From: an uncultured Christensenella sp.
GTDB lineage: Bacteria; Bacillota; Clostridia; Christensenellales; UBA3700
Direction of reading: 5' to 3'
Assembly: GCA_910583735.1 (NCBI GenBank)
Contig: CAJTXS010000005.1
Location: forward strand, 18,004 to 82,003
Length of the DNA stretch: 64,000 nucleotides
Below are positions 24,614 through 33,438 of this stretch, piece by piece. Position 1 is the stretch's first letter, and each line of letters begins with the position of its first letter. Under the pieces are notes generated by a model that was not told where the DNA came from, did not search any database, and saw only the letters and a program-made list of their open reading frames with translations. Position numbers and translations under genes: made by a program.

Positions 24614-25632
24614 TATTTCTTACCCTTGGGCGTAGTGCTCTTGCTGTTCTTGTCGTTGCCGCCGATGGCGTTGCGCATATTGGTGTCTGCTATCATATTC
24701 TGCATTCCGTAGTAGTCCATTACGCCGAGATTGCCGTCCTTGAGCGCCTGAGCCATAGCCTTGGGCACTTCCGCCTCCGACTCGATAACGAGCGCGCGCA
24801 TTTCCTGCGTCTTTGCTTTCATCTCCTGCTCGAGCGCTACAGCCATAGCTCTGCGCTCTTCCGCCTTAGCTTCCGCAATGCGCTTGTCTGCCTCCGCCTG
24901 GTCCATCTGGAGCTGAGCGCCTATATTCCTACCTACGTCGATATCCGCTATATCGATAGAGAGTATCTCGAACGCCGTACCGCTGTCCAGTCCCTTGCCG
25001 AGCACGGTCTTGGAGATGAGGTCGGGGTTCTCGAGCACTTCCTTGTGACTGAGCGCGGAGCCCACCGTAGTGACGATACCCTCGCCTACGCGGGCTATGA
25101 TGGTGTCCTCTCCCGCGCCGCCGATGAGCCTTGTGATATTGGCGCGAACCGTTACCCTTGCCTTAACGCGCAGCTCGATACCGTCTTTTGCTATCGCGGA
25201 GATAGCGGGAGTCTCGATTACCTTGGGATTGACCGACACTCTTACCGCATCGAGCACGTCTCTGCCCGCAAGGTCGATGGCTCTTGCCGTCTCGGAACTG
25301 AGGTGCATGTTGGCGCTGTGCGCGCTGATTAGCGCGTTGACTACCTTAAGGACGTTACCTCTTGCCATTACGTGGCACTCGAGCTCGTCGATAGTGATGT
25401 CCAGTCCCGCCTTGCATGCGGAAATATACGCGTCGACAAGTGGCGATACCTTAATGCCGCGCCACTTCATACCGATAAGGCGCGCCATAGATATTCTTAC
25501 TCCGGATACCGCCGCCCTGAACCATATCTTGATAGGCAACAGTCCGAAGATAAGACCGATGACGATAATCGCCGCGACTACGCCGACTACGATTCCGACA
25601 ATAGCAGAAGTTGTCATTGCCAAAAGAAACAT
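24613..25632 (-). CDS. floA: Flotillin-like scaffold protein FloA
   Basis: 339 residues. An N-terminal hydrophobic segment (about 5-33) is followed by the SPFH-like region and a long Ala/Glu/Lys-rich coiled coil ([17 protein letters not shown]), then a short basic tail. FloA organises functional membrane microdomains. The start at 25632 has GGAGGG 5 nt upstream. It follows nfeD by 69 bp, the usual nfeD-flotillin pairing (yqeZ-yqfA in Bacillus). Confidence 0.95.
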   Translation of the reverse strand: MFLLAMTTSAIVGIVVGVVAAIIVIGLIFGLLPIKIWFRAAVSGVRISMARLIGMKWRGIKVSPLVDAYISACKAGLDITIDELECHVMARGNVLKVVNALISAHSANMHLSSETARAIDLAGRDVLDAVRVSVNPKVIETPAISAIAKDGIELRVKARVTVRANITRLIGGAGEDTIIARVGEGIVTTVGSALSHKEVLENPDLISKTVLGKGLDSGTAFEILSIDIADIDVGRNIGAQLQMDQAEADKRIAEAKAEERRAMAVALEQEMKAKTQEMRALVIESEAEVPKAMAQALKDGNLGVMDYYGMQNMIADTNMRNAIGGNDKNSKSTTPKGKK

Positions 25633-25701
25633 TTATACCCTCCTTTTCTGCCCCAGCGGGCAACGTCGCTTTATTGCGACTGCATTATTGATATTATAAC
25701 C

Positions 25702-26298
25702 TCAGTCTTGCGACTGCTGCTTGTCAGACTCCTCGTATTCCGTAGCGGTAATTTCGCCCGCCTTGGCGCTGTCCAAAGCTACGATTATCCTTACGCCCTC
25801 TACGTCGATAATTTTGACGCAAGAGCCGGATACGATATATTCGCCTCTTGTGACCACGTCGTACAGCTTGTCGCCTATCTCCGCAGTGCCAACGGGACGA
25901 AGGTCGCACTTAGCTGTGCCCGTCTCGCCTATAAGACAAGTGAAGTCGGGCGTGCCGTCGCTCCTGTCCTTGGACACCGACGTCCTGCCCAGTACGAAGC
26001 CCGTGCGAGAAAATACGCCTTTCTTGACCAAAATCAACAGCACAATCGCCGCTATGCTCAGCACCAATATAGATACGCCGAGCAAGACGAACGCCTGTAT
26101 GACGGGATTGCCGCCGCCGTTGTTGTAAGCTCTGATTATCAGAGCGGCTATTACGAGGATACCGCCCGTTATCCCGAAAAAGCCGTACCCCGGCACAAAT
26201 AACTCGACTATTACGAATATGAGACCGAGTACGAGCAATATTGCCGGCAACCAGCCTATATCGGAAAAAGTATATACAAATTCTTGCCAAAAAGTCAT
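25702..26298 (-). CDS. NfeD-family membrane protein
   Basis: 198 residues. Membrane spans at about 17-35, 42-58 and 68-92 are followed by a cytosolic OB-fold-like NfeD domain (GETGTAKCDLRPVGTAEIGD ... ALDS). This short form lacks the ClpP-like protease domain of long NfeD. It is the obligate genomic partner of flotillins and may anchor or modify them. It starts 1 bp after the upstream gene's stop codon. Confidence 0.9.
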   Translation of the reverse strand: MTFWQEFVYTFSDIGWLPAILLVLGLIFVIVELFVPGYGFFGITGGILVIAALIIRAYNNGGGNPVIQAFVLLGVSILVLSIAAIVLLILVKKGVFSRTGFVLGRTSVSKDRSDGTPDFTCLIGETGTAKCDLRPVGTAEIGDKLYDVVTRGEYIVSGSCVKIIDVEGVRIIVALDSAKAGEITATEYEESDKQQSQD

Positions 26299-26299
26299 G

Positions 26300-26932
26300 T
26301 CAATCTCCTATATTATCGGACGAGCTTACATCGTCCGTACGCGCGCCCAGGTCATCCGAAGGATAAAACTCGGCTAAAGCCTTGAGCAGCATATCGATAA
26401 GCATTATGTCGAACGCGGCGTTGCCGTCTACTTCGCAGGCTATACGCGTCTCGACGGATATCTTTTCGACCCTGCCCGCTCCGTACTTGGTACGGCAGTA
26501 TATTACGAATGAGAGTATTGCTATAACGAAAAACAGCGCTGCAATTACTATCGCCGCTATTCCCGTCTTGGCGACTGCGGAATGCGACAGCAGATAGTCC
26601 TCGTCCGTCGCGTACATTATGCACAGTCCCACTGTCAAAGCTACTACCGCTACGCTCAAAGACGTCAGCATCCTAAGCACGAGCATAGGCGCTCTGCTCG
26701 CAGAAGACTTCTCCGTAACGGGAGCGACGTCCGCTAAAGAGCGAGTCTCCGCCCTGCTTTGCTTGAGCGCGATAAGAGCGCCATGCCTCTCGCTGAGCAA
26801 AGCCGCGCCCTCTTCGTCCAAGTTATTGCAGACAAAACGAATAGAGTCGGAGCATGACGATAAGGCGTCGCCGTCCGCAAAGTTATCCGTCGCCGACAAT
26901 ATCTTATTAATCTCTTCGCTGCACTTGCTCAT
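26300..26932 (-). CDS. Uncharacterised two-span membrane protein
   Basis: 210 residues. A soluble helical N-terminal part of about 80 residues is followed by two membrane spans (about 82-106 and 119-146) and a C-terminal cytosolic part of 60 residues ending in an acidic tail. No family recognised. It overlaps the hydrolase gene by 4 bp and nearly abuts nfeD, so it belongs to the flotillin operon. Confidence 0.7.
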   Translation of the reverse strand: MSKCSEEINKILSATDNFADGDALSSCSDSIRFVCNNLDEEGAALLSERHGALIALKQSRAETRSLADVAPVTEKSSASRAPMLVLRMLTSLSVAVVALTVGLCIMYATDEDYLLSHSAVAKTGIAAIVIAALFFVIAILSFVIYCRTKYGAGRVEKISVETRIACEVDGNAAFDIMLIDMLLKALAEFYPSDDLGARTDDVSSSDNIGD

Positions 26933-28005
26933 CTTCTCTCCTCGAGCGCCTTGGCGTAGAAACTCTCCACTGCGTCCATAAAGCTCTCGTCTATATCGAA
27001 CACGTCGTCCCTACTGCAATAGTGGTAATGGCAATCCACTTCCCACTTAAAGTAACACTCGTTCTTATACATCTTGCGACGGGGTCTGCCCGCGCAATCT
27101 CTCTTGATATTATCTTCCGCCCTAACGGAGCGCGACAAGGTATGTCCTCTGTCGTCATAGAGCAGAATTTCCGCATTGGGATTGGTAATCCTGTCTTTGC
27201 GCAAAGCTATGCTGCACTTATAAGGTACGGTGGGATCGTCCTTGCTGTGCGTAATCAGCACGCGTCCGCCGTACTTATTGATGCCGTCCACGCCTCTGTA
27301 TAAAGACGCCTTGCCGTACAGCATACGCTGAACGAGACTAAAGTAAGGCATCATCATGACAGCCTGCTTGCCAGCCATCTTCTCCGCCTGAAAGCGCATA
27401 ATACTTGCGCAGTCGTCAAAGCCGCTTGCAGTAGCCAAAGCGAGCGGTGTGTGCCCGTAATTGAGCGCTGCGGCAGTACCGAAACCGCTCCAACTGTGAC
27501 CGTATACGAGCAGGGGCATATCCTTATACTCGCTGCTCTCTATGTAGCCGAGCATAGCGTGGATATCCACATGAGACTGCGGCAGACCTCTCATTACTTT
27601 GCCGCCGCTCGCACCGCAGCCGCTGATATCGAACATCATTACCGCATAGCCTCTGTCCGTAAAGTAGCGCGCCCTGTTAAGATAATTGCCGTGCGAGCAG
27701 CCCAGTCCGTGACACAGGAGTATCAACGCCCTGCCGTCGTACTTGTTCCTATCTCGGTACAGAAAGCATGCAAGCTCGTTGCCTGCCGACTGCACCTTGA
27801 ACTCGTCGCATATGAGCTCGGGATAGTCCTTAACGGACAGCAACATCTCCGTCTTGTCGCTGCGCTTATAGAAAAGATAGCGATAGACGAATACCGTCGC
27901 AATCAAAGGAATAATAAAGGTCCAACAAAGCAGCACATATACTATAAATACCGCAATCTTTATTGGAATGTTATTTTTACTTTTTGTCTTAACCCTATTC
28001 CCCAT
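26929..28005 (-). CDS. Membrane-anchored alpha/beta hydrolase
   Basis: 358 residues from ATG 28005; a longer in-frame ORF starts upstream of the promoter and is rejected. Two hydrophobic stretches near residues 11-40 form an N-terminal membrane anchor. The hydrolase core shows the oxyanion region CHGLGCSHGNY, nucleophile elbow VYGHSWSGFG (Ser), acid loop ITHSKDDPTVP (Asp) and His in DRGHTLS. An acyl hydrolase or peptidase role is likely; the substrate is unknown. It is the first gene of the flotillin operon. No ribosome binding site precedes the ATG. Confidence 0.85.
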   Translation of the reverse strand: MGNRVKTKSKNNIPIKIAVFIVYVLLCWTFIIPLIATVFVYRYLFYKRSDKTEMLLSVKDYPELICDEFKVQSAGNELACFLYRDRNKYDGRALILLCHGLGCSHGNYLNRARYFTDRGYAVMMFDISGCGASGGKVMRGLPQSHVDIHAMLGYIESSEYKDMPLLVYGHSWSGFGTAAALNYGHTPLALATASGFDDCASIMRFQAEKMAGKQAVMMMPYFSLVQRMLYGKASLYRGVDGINKYGGRVLITHSKDDPTVPYKCSIALRKDRITNPNAEILLYDDRGHTLSRSVRAEDNIKRDCAGRPRRKMYKNECYFKWEVDCHYHYCSRDDVFDIDESFMDAVESFYAKALEERR

Positions 28006-28011
28006 AACGTT

Positions 28012-28040
28012 ATTATAATACAGCGTGCGCGCGTTGTCAA
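28012..28040 (-). promoter_or_regulatory. Promoter predicting a leaderless mRNA (hydrolase-floA operon)
   Basis: Consensus TTGACA (28035-28040), 17 bp, TATAAT (28012-28017), then AACGTT and the ATG at 28005. The 6-nt gap leaves no room for a Shine-Dalgarno sequence. Confidence 0.8.
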
Positions 28041-28175
28041 TGCCGAATAGAGTTGCTTTAGACGTCCGATTATAACTTATCATTGCTCTATATCTAATCT
28101 TGCGGTATTTATACAAAGGAGCATATCCGATTTAATCTTTTTGCACTTCACGCTGCCGATATTGCAAGCGCCAAG

Positions 28176-28205
28176 TTGCAATGGCGAGCCATATAGTTAT
28201 ATAAT
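28176..28205 (+). promoter_or_regulatory. Promoter predicting a leaderless mRNA (rRNA methyltransferase gene)
   Basis: TTGCAA (28176-28181), 18 bp, TATAAT (28200-28205), then ATCGCT and the ATG at 28212. It diverges from the promoter of the flotillin operon about 135 bp away. Confidence 0.7.
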
Positions 28206-28211
28206 ATCGCT

Positions 28212-29522
28212 ATGGAATTGCCGCTTAAATTTAAGGAACGCATGCTCGAGTTGATGGGTAAAGATTATGAGGATTACATATCTTCATATGACCGCCCCGC
28301 TTGCAAAGGGCTGAGAATAAATACGCTTAAGACATCGCTCAAGCCGCCCGTATGCTCAAAGCGTGTGCCTTGGTGCGGCAGCGGCTACTACTACCGCGAA
28401 GGCAGCCCGGGCAAGTGCGCGCTGCACGAAGCGGGCGCATATTACATACAAGAGCCCTCCGCAATGTCGGTAATCACGGCGGCGGATATAAGAGACGGAG
28501 AGATTGTACTGGACCTGTGCGCGGCTCCCGGAGGAAAAAGCACCCAAATAGCCTGTCTCAACCCAAGCGGACTGACAATATCCAACGACATCATACCCTC
28601 GAGAGCTAAAATCCTTGACCAAAACACCGAACGCATGGGCATAGCCAACGCCGCGGTAACGTGCGCGAGTCCACTTACGCTGTCGCGCTGCTGGAGCGCG
28701 ATATTCGACACCGTAATAGTCGACGCGCCCTGCTCGGGAGAAGGCATGTTCAGAAAGGCGGACATTGCTATATCCGAGTGGAGTGAAGAAAATGTAAAGG
28801 CGTGCGCGGCGCGTCAAAGAGAAATACTGGACCTTGCCAAGCAGCTGGTAAAGTGCGGCGGGAAGCTGGTATACTCCACCTGCACATACTCGAGAGAAGA
28901 AAACGAGGACAATATCGCGCATTTTCTGAAAAGCAACGAGGATTTCGAGCAGATCGCTTCGCCGCTCGACAAAGTAGAGGGAATCGAGCGAGGGATAGGC
29001 GGACTGGGCTATCGGCTCTACCCTCATAAAGTCGAGGGAGAAGGACACTACGTCGCCGTGCTTCGCAGAAAGGGCGACTTAAAAGACGTAAGATATCCAA
29101 AGGAAAGGCTTCAAGTCAACGTAAAAGACCTAAAGCTGTATAAAGATTGGGCGAACAAGTATCTGCATAACGCGCCGATATGCAACAATCAATCGGGAGA
29201 AATGCTGTACTGCACTCCCGAGAGCATGCCGAGAATGCAGGGTATCAAATATCTGCGGCTGGGATTGCCGCTTGGGACGGTATCGGGCGGAAGATTCGAG
29301 CCGAGCCACTCTCTTGCGTTAAGTCTAAAGCCTTGCGATGTGAAAAATAATATTGACCTTAACTCCCAATCGGCGGAAGCATCGGCATATCTGCACGGAG
29401 AATCGCTGTCTTGCGATATGACGGGCTGGACTTTAGTATCCGTGGACGGGATATCGCTGGGCTGGGGCAAAGCGTCGGACGGGACGCTTAAGAACAAGTA
29501 TCCCAAAGGTCTCAGAAAATAA
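28212..29522 (+). CDS. rRNA cytosine-5 methyltransferase, RsmF/NSUN type
   Basis: 436 residues. The Rossmann core binds S-adenosylmethionine (LDLCAAPGGKSTQ), with the paired catalytic cysteines of motif IV (VDAPCSGEGMFRK) and motif VI (YSTCTYSREENE). The N-terminus (GLRINTLK) and a C-terminal RNA-binding region of about 140 residues match the RsmF/YebU-like family that makes m5C in 16S rRNA; the exact base is not predictable. It is one of few plus-strand genes here. It has no ribosome binding site. Confidence 0.9.
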   Translation: MELPLKFKERMLELMGKDYEDYISSYDRPACKGLRINTLKTSLKPPVCSKRVPWCGSGYYYREGSPGKCALHEAGAYYIQEPSAMSVITAADIRDGEIVLDLCAAPGGKSTQIACLNPSGLTISNDIIPSRAKILDQNTERMGIANAAVTCASPLTLSRCWSAIFDTVIVDAPCSGEGMFRKADIAISEWSEENVKACAARQREILDLAKQLVKCGGKLVYSTCTYSREENEDNIAHFLKSNEDFEQIASPLDKVEGIERGIGGLGYRLYPHKVEGEGHYVAVLRRKGDLKDVRYPKERLQVNVKDLKLYKDWANKYLHNAPICNNQSGEMLYCTPESMPRMQGIKYLRLGLPLGTVSGGRFEPSHSLALSLKPCDVKNNIDLNSQSAEASAYLHGESLSCDMTGWTLVSVDGISLGWGKASDGTLKNKYPKGLRK

Positions 29523-29839
29523 TTGAAAGGCACTAATAAATAATTATCTTACGGGCAATTAATCCCGATACTTCTATTGTAAAATCTCGGTCTGTATATC
29601 AGGCGCGCCGCATTACTTTCCGCACAGCATGCGCGCAGGACGTCCTTAGCCTCGGTCATCGAATTTTTCAATCTGAAAATGCTCGCTCGTCAAACTGTCT
29701 TAAGTTGAGCTCGAAACAAGGAAGCGCAGCCGTAACCGCCCACGCAAACGAATTTAACGATGATACGGACGAAAACCGACTGTCAAAGATATAGCTGCCT
29801 CGATTGACCGCGCGCTTATCGAACGTAAAGCTCTAAGCC
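29523..29839. other. Intergenic gap with coding-like but broken sequence
   Basis: About 317 bp with base composition like neighbouring genes but stop codons in all frames I tried. The longest fragment is about 37 codons on the minus strand, near 29545-29660. It may be a decayed gene. No terminator or promoter is convincing. Confidence 0.3.
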
Positions 29840-30763
29840 TTACTGTAATTCCTTATTATTAAACTGCTCGACATACCACGGCAATTTGGCGCAAAATGTC
29901 TTGCCTCGCACATTGCCGAGCACGTCCGGGACACTGTCCGGAAAAGTAAGTTTGTAGGCGCACAAAGCCTGATATTTAAATTTATATTCCCTATTGACGG
30001 CGTTATTGCCGTACTTACTGTCTCCGAGAATAGGACAGCATATATATGAAAACTGCGCGCGTATCTGATGCGTACGTCCCGTTATGAGCCGCACGGACAG
30101 CAAAGACAGCCTATCGCTCTTGCCCAATACCGAATACTCGAGAATCGCCTTCTTAGCGTCGCCGCCCTTCTTTGAGAATACTTGCACTCTGCTCTTTTCG
30201 GAATTCTTCAAAATGTAATTGACAAGTTTTCCTTTATCTTTCCGAGGGTGTCCTATCGCAACGGCAAGATACTCTTTGGCTATAGTCCTCTGCTTTATGG
30301 TCGCTTTAACGGCTTCTTCCGCTTGCTGCGTCTTGGCGAATATTACCAATCCGGATGTACCTGTATCCAATCTGTGACACAGGCGCGGAGCCGTACTCTC
30401 ATCTCCGCCCGCTTTTACGTGTCTCAAAATAACGCGATTGGCAAGAGTATCGATAACCGAATCGTCGGTCGTATTTATAATAATGCCTGCCGGCTTATCT
30501 ACTATCATCAGGGCGTCGTCCTCATATACGACATCCACTTCCGTACGCGCCCGAAGATACTTGGGTCCGTCTTGATTGGGCATATAGATCCTTACGACGT
30601 CTCCTCTGTTGAGGCGTGTGGACAGAGGAACTTTTCTGTTGTTTACTCTTATCCTGTTGCCCTTAATGAACTTATACAAAGTAATATCGGTGAATTCGTG
30701 ATGCTGCGAAAGTACAAAATCGTCTAATCTTATACCCTGTATATTTACGGTAATTTCTTCCAT
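29840..30763 (-). CDS. RluA-family pseudouridine synthase
   Basis: 307 residues. An S4-like N-terminal RNA-binding domain (about 10-75) precedes the catalytic domain with RLCHRLDTGTSGL (catalytic Asp) and TGRTHQIRAQF. It isomerises uridine to pseudouridine in 23S rRNA or tRNA; the site cannot be assigned from sequence. AGGAG lies 8 nt before the ATG. It is a single gene on the boundary of the foreign block. Confidence 0.92.
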   Translation of the reverse strand: MEEITVNIQGIRLDDFVLSQHHEFTDITLYKFIKGNRIRVNNRKVPLSTRLNRGDVVRIYMPNQDGPKYLRARTEVDVVYEDDALMIVDKPAGIIINTTDDSVIDTLANRVILRHVKAGGDESTAPRLCHRLDTGTSGLVIFAKTQQAEEAVKATIKQRTIAKEYLAVAIGHPRKDKGKLVNYILKNSEKSRVQVFSKKGGDAKKAILEYSVLGKSDRLSLLSVRLITGRTHQIRAQFSYICCPILGDSKYGNNAVNREYKFKYQALCAYKLTFPDSVPDVLGNVRGKTFCAKLPWYVEQFNNKELQ

Positions 30764-31090
30764 TGTCGGCTCCTAAATGAATTTTATCATAATATCGGAA
30801 AAAGTGTATATGTTATTGTAAAAAAATAAGTAAAAATTAATTGTGTACGCGATATTATATAAAAATCGCTTATTTACAAGCTCCGTAATTTACGACGTCA
30901 AATCTCGCTTATCCCTAAGCGCAGCGCTTATGCTCATGTACGGTAAAGAAGCAAGCAACCGAAAACAAGAGATAGACCGCCAGCACCACACTATTCCGAA
31001 CCGAAGAAACCAAAGACCAAAAGACAAGCATTATGGAAATGTGTATAACTGGCTATGGAATCCCCTCATTCCTCATATCATTTTTTATAA
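30764..31090. other. AT-rich gap at the left edge of the foreign block
   Basis: No gene recognised. A plus-strand ORF at 30843-31106 has no ribosome binding site, codon character or family. The stretch probably contains the left junction of the inserted segment. Confidence 0.3.
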
Positions 31091-31702
31091 TTATTTTGTT
31101 TGGTAGATACTATGAATTGCCTGTTGTATATATCTTTTCCCTTGTTCAACAATGTTAAAGGAATTGTTTGAAAAACACCATGTAGCCATTGTACCCCTTA
31201 CTATACTTTCCAAATAATTAAAGATTTCTTCACTTGAAAAGTCCGAGGAAGAATAAGATATGCTTGATTGTATTTCATCAAAAAGTATTTTAGAAAAATG
31301 TCGATTACTAAAATGCTCTGATGGTCCGGGTATACAAGCACTTAAATTTAACGAATATGCTAGGCAAGTAAGTTCATAACCAGCATAGTCTGCAAATTCA
31401 AATTCCAGATTTAAAAAGTAAGTAATGCGTTCAATTATAGATTTATTAGGATTAGTAGTTACAAACTCTGTATAGTGATTGGAAATATAAGTTCCCATAT
31501 CTGCATAGTAACTTTCCCTCACTATATCTTCCTTAGACTTATAATGAACATAAAAAGAACCTTTTGCCAATCCAGCCGCTTTACAAATCTCACTTATAGT
31601 TACATTATCATAACCTTTGCTTTTTATAAGGGCAACTGAGGTTTCAAAAATCCTTTTTTTAGTATCAGCCGCCTTGTCTTTTCGTGATTTTTTTTGTTCC
31701 AT
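31091..31702 (-). CDS. TetR/AcrR-family transcriptional regulator
   Basis: 203 residues with an N-terminal TetR HTH (KKRIFETSVALIKSKGYDNV, then ISEICKAAGLAKGSFYVHY) and a ligand-binding C-terminal domain of unknown specificity. AGGAG lies 6 nt before the ATG. Codons are much more AT-rich than in the flanking genes, a sign of transfer. It is divergent from a YciI-like gene, with a 25-bp palindrome between them. Confidence 0.93.
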   Translation of the reverse strand: MEQKKSRKDKAADTKKRIFETSVALIKSKGYDNVTISEICKAAGLAKGSFYVHYKSKEDIVRESYYADMGTYISNHYTEFVTTNPNKSIIERITYFLNLEFEFADYAGYELTCLAYSLNLSACIPGPSEHFSNRHFSKILFDEIQSSISYSSSDFSSEEIFNYLESIVRGTMATWCFSNNSFNIVEQGKRYIQQAIHSIYQTK

Positions 31703-31726
31703 TTTACACTCCTTATTAAAGTAGTA

Positions 31727-31755
31727 TTGACATTACAACGTATCAGAGATATAAT
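31727..31755 (+). promoter_or_regulatory. Strong promoter of the YciI-like gene
   Basis: Perfect TTGACA (31727-31732), 17 bp, perfect TATAAT (31750-31755), directly upstream of the palindrome. Confidence 0.8.
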
Positions 31756-31757
31756 AA

Positions 31758-31782
31758 TGACCGCAGTCATTGACTGTAGTCA
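31758..31782. promoter_or_regulatory. Probable TetR operator
   Basis: A 25-bp palindrome with TGAC-n2-CAGTCA facing TGACTG-n2-GTCA sits at the start of transcription of the YciI-like gene. It is a typical site for the adjacent TetR protein, which probably represses both directions. Confidence 0.65.
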
Positions 31783-31817
31783 CTATTATTTTAACACATT
31801 TTTGCAGGAGGCTCAAT

Positions 31818-32114
31818 ATGTTTATCTTTAACTTGACTTATGTCAAACCAATTTCAGAAGTTGAGAAGTATTTACCAGCGCACATCAATTATTTAGAAGA
31901 ACATTATGATACTAAAGATTTTATTTGCTCTGGAAGAAAAATTCCAAGAACAGGGGGAATAATTCTATGTAATTGCAATACAAAACAGGACGCAGAACGA
32001 ATCATTGAATGTGACCCATTTTTTCAAGAGAAAATTGCTCAATATGAAATAGTGGAATTTATACCATCTAAATCATCAGAATCATTTAAAGCAATCATAG
32101 CAGAAACAAGATAA
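31818..32114 (+). CDS. YciI-like protein
   Basis: 98 residues, starting at ATG 31818 after AGGAGG (7 nt). It has a ferredoxin-like YCII fold with HINYLEEHYDTKDFICSGRK and the DPF motif near the end. Members include small dehydrohalogenase-like and dimeric proteins of unclear function. It is regulated by the divergent TetR, so it probably responds to a small molecule. AT-rich like tetR. Confidence 0.85.
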   Translation: MFIFNLTYVKPISEVEKYLPAHINYLEEHYDTKDFICSGRKIPRTGGIILCNCNTKQDAERIIECDPFFQEKIAQYEIVEFIPSKSSESFKAIIAETR

Positions 32115-32173
32115 CAAAACAAGTCAGATAATAGAATAATGACGCCCCATGTGGGAGAAAGGGGGAATAGTTT

Positions 32174-32632
32174 ATGCCTTGTACAGAAGCATACAGAGAA
32201 CACATCATGTATACTTTTAACGGCTTTTGCAAGACTGTCATACGCCACGCAGCTATCAACGCATGGCGTGACAGGAGCAGACGGCGGCAAAAAGAAATAT
32301 CCCTTGAATACCTCACAGAAGAAAAGTTTTACCCATTAGGCACAACAGACGAATATTTTGAAGCACCCTATGAAGAATACCCCATTACGATATGCGGTCA
32401 GACAATCATCCTCACCAATGGGGAGCTTGCCGCCGCCCTGTTATCTCTGCCAGAGAAGAACCGGGAAATCATTTTCCTTTATTTTTTTGGGCATTACACA
32501 CAGCAGGAAATCGGGGAAATGTACGGACGCTGCCGGAGTACGACCGGGTATCAAATCCGCAGGACTTTACAGCTCCTGCACAAAGAAATGGAGGTGCTTT
32601 CACATGGGGAATCCGAACCTTTTACCTTATGA
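32174..32632 (+). CDS. Sigma-70-like factor of the Tn916 Orf7 type
   Basis: 152 residues. The N-terminal segment (FCKTVIRHAAINAWRDRSRR) is followed by a sigma region 4 HTH (LPEKNREIIFLYFFGHYTQQ, then EIGEMYGRC). This small sigma-like protein is a hallmark of Tn916-family conjugative elements, where it controls element genes. A purine-rich GGGGGAA lies 8 nt upstream of ATG 32174. It is higher in GC than tetR and yciI, so the two pairs may have arrived separately. Confidence 0.85.
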   Translation: MPCTEAYREHIMYTFNGFCKTVIRHAAINAWRDRSRRRQKEISLEYLTEEKFYPLGTTDEYFEAPYEEYPITICGQTIILTNGELAAALLSLPEKNREIIFLYFFGHYTQQEIGEMYGRCRSTTGYQIRRTLQLLHKEMEVLSHGESEPFTL

Positions 32633-32855
32633 AACGATTGTCCGGGCGACCAGCGGCGAGCCGGAAGCCGTGGACGAAAACATAAGGCATATCGCTTATC
32701 ATATGATTATCGATATACCTTTGAGTAAGTATTTGGAAAAGACGGTTTTCAATCAATCGGACAGCGCTCTCTTACTCCAATCTACGGGCGTCCTTCCGTT
32801 GTCTATCAGAAAGCCGTTGGCTCTGGAAAAATGTCTGCATTCCAAGAAGCCTTGA
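32604..32855 (+). pseudogene. Truncated Tn916 Orf8-type HTH gene fused to chromosomal sequence
   Basis: ATG 32604 follows GGAGGTG. The first 24 or so residues (LPYETIVRATSGEPEAVDE) match the start of the HTH protein encoded after Orf7 in Tn916-type elements. After about codon 25 the match is lost, and from 32753 the frame runs antisense through the 3' end of ung. Element sequence therefore appears to end between about 32680 and 32750. The predicted 83-residue chimera is unlikely to be functional. Confidence 0.7.
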
Positions 32856-33436
32856 TAGAAAGAAAGCGGAGAGGGATGCACAGACGTGAGCACCAGATGC
32901 TTGGGATTGGTCACGAGCTTGCCCTTAGCCTTAGCGTAGCCGCCCCACAGCATAAAAACGGTAGGCGTGTCGCTGTCGTTTATTATCCTGATGACATAGT
33001 CGGTAAATCTCTCCCAGCCCTTTCCCGCATGAGAGCCCGACTGTCCCGCCCTTACGGTAAGCACGGCGTTGAGCAGCAATACTCCTTGCTTAGCCCAGCC
33101 CCTGAGATCTCCGTTGTCTGTGGGCGGAATACCCATGTCGTACTCGAGCGCCTTATATATGTTGACGAGCGACGGCGGGCACTTGACTCCCTCGCCTACG
33201 GAAAAGCACATACCGTTGGCTTGACCTTCTCCGATGTAAGGGTCTTGACCTATGATAACCACCTTTACGTTCTCAAACGGCGTATGCGCAAAGGCGCTGA
33301 GTATATCTCGCTTGGGCGGATAAATAACGCGCGTGGAATACTCCTCGTTAAGGAAATTGCGCAAGGTGTCGAAGTAGTCGCTGTCGAACTGCGCCTTGAG
33401 CAGAGAGTCCCAACTGTTGCCGAGATGCGATGCCAT
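32753..33436 (-). CDS. ung: Uracil-DNA glycosylase, family 1
   Basis: 227 residues; removes uracil from DNA. The catalytic Asp motif GQDPYIGEGQANGMCFSV and the second motif HPSPLS are present. Two positions normally His in family 1 (GQDPYH and GQAHG) are Ile and Asn, which is unusual though both lie beside, not in, the key Asp/His pair. It starts 2 nt after the PHP gene stops and is probably translated by coupling. Confidence 0.93.
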   Translation of the reverse strand: MASHLGNSWDSLLKAQFDSDYFDTLRNFLNEEYSTRVIYPPKRDILSAFAHTPFENVKVVIIGQDPYIGEGQANGMCFSVGEGVKCPPSLVNIYKALEYDMGIPPTDNGDLRGWAKQGVLLLNAVLTVRAGQSGSHAGKGWERFTDYVIRIINDSDTPTVFMLWGGYAKAKGKLVTNPKHLVLTSVHPSPLSFYQGFLECRHFSRANGFLIDNGRTPVDWSKRALSD

Positions 33437-33438
33437 AC

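Noticed and set aside
30843..31106. 87-codon plus-strand frame left of tetR
   Set aside because: No ribosome binding site, no family and it overlaps the end of tetR.
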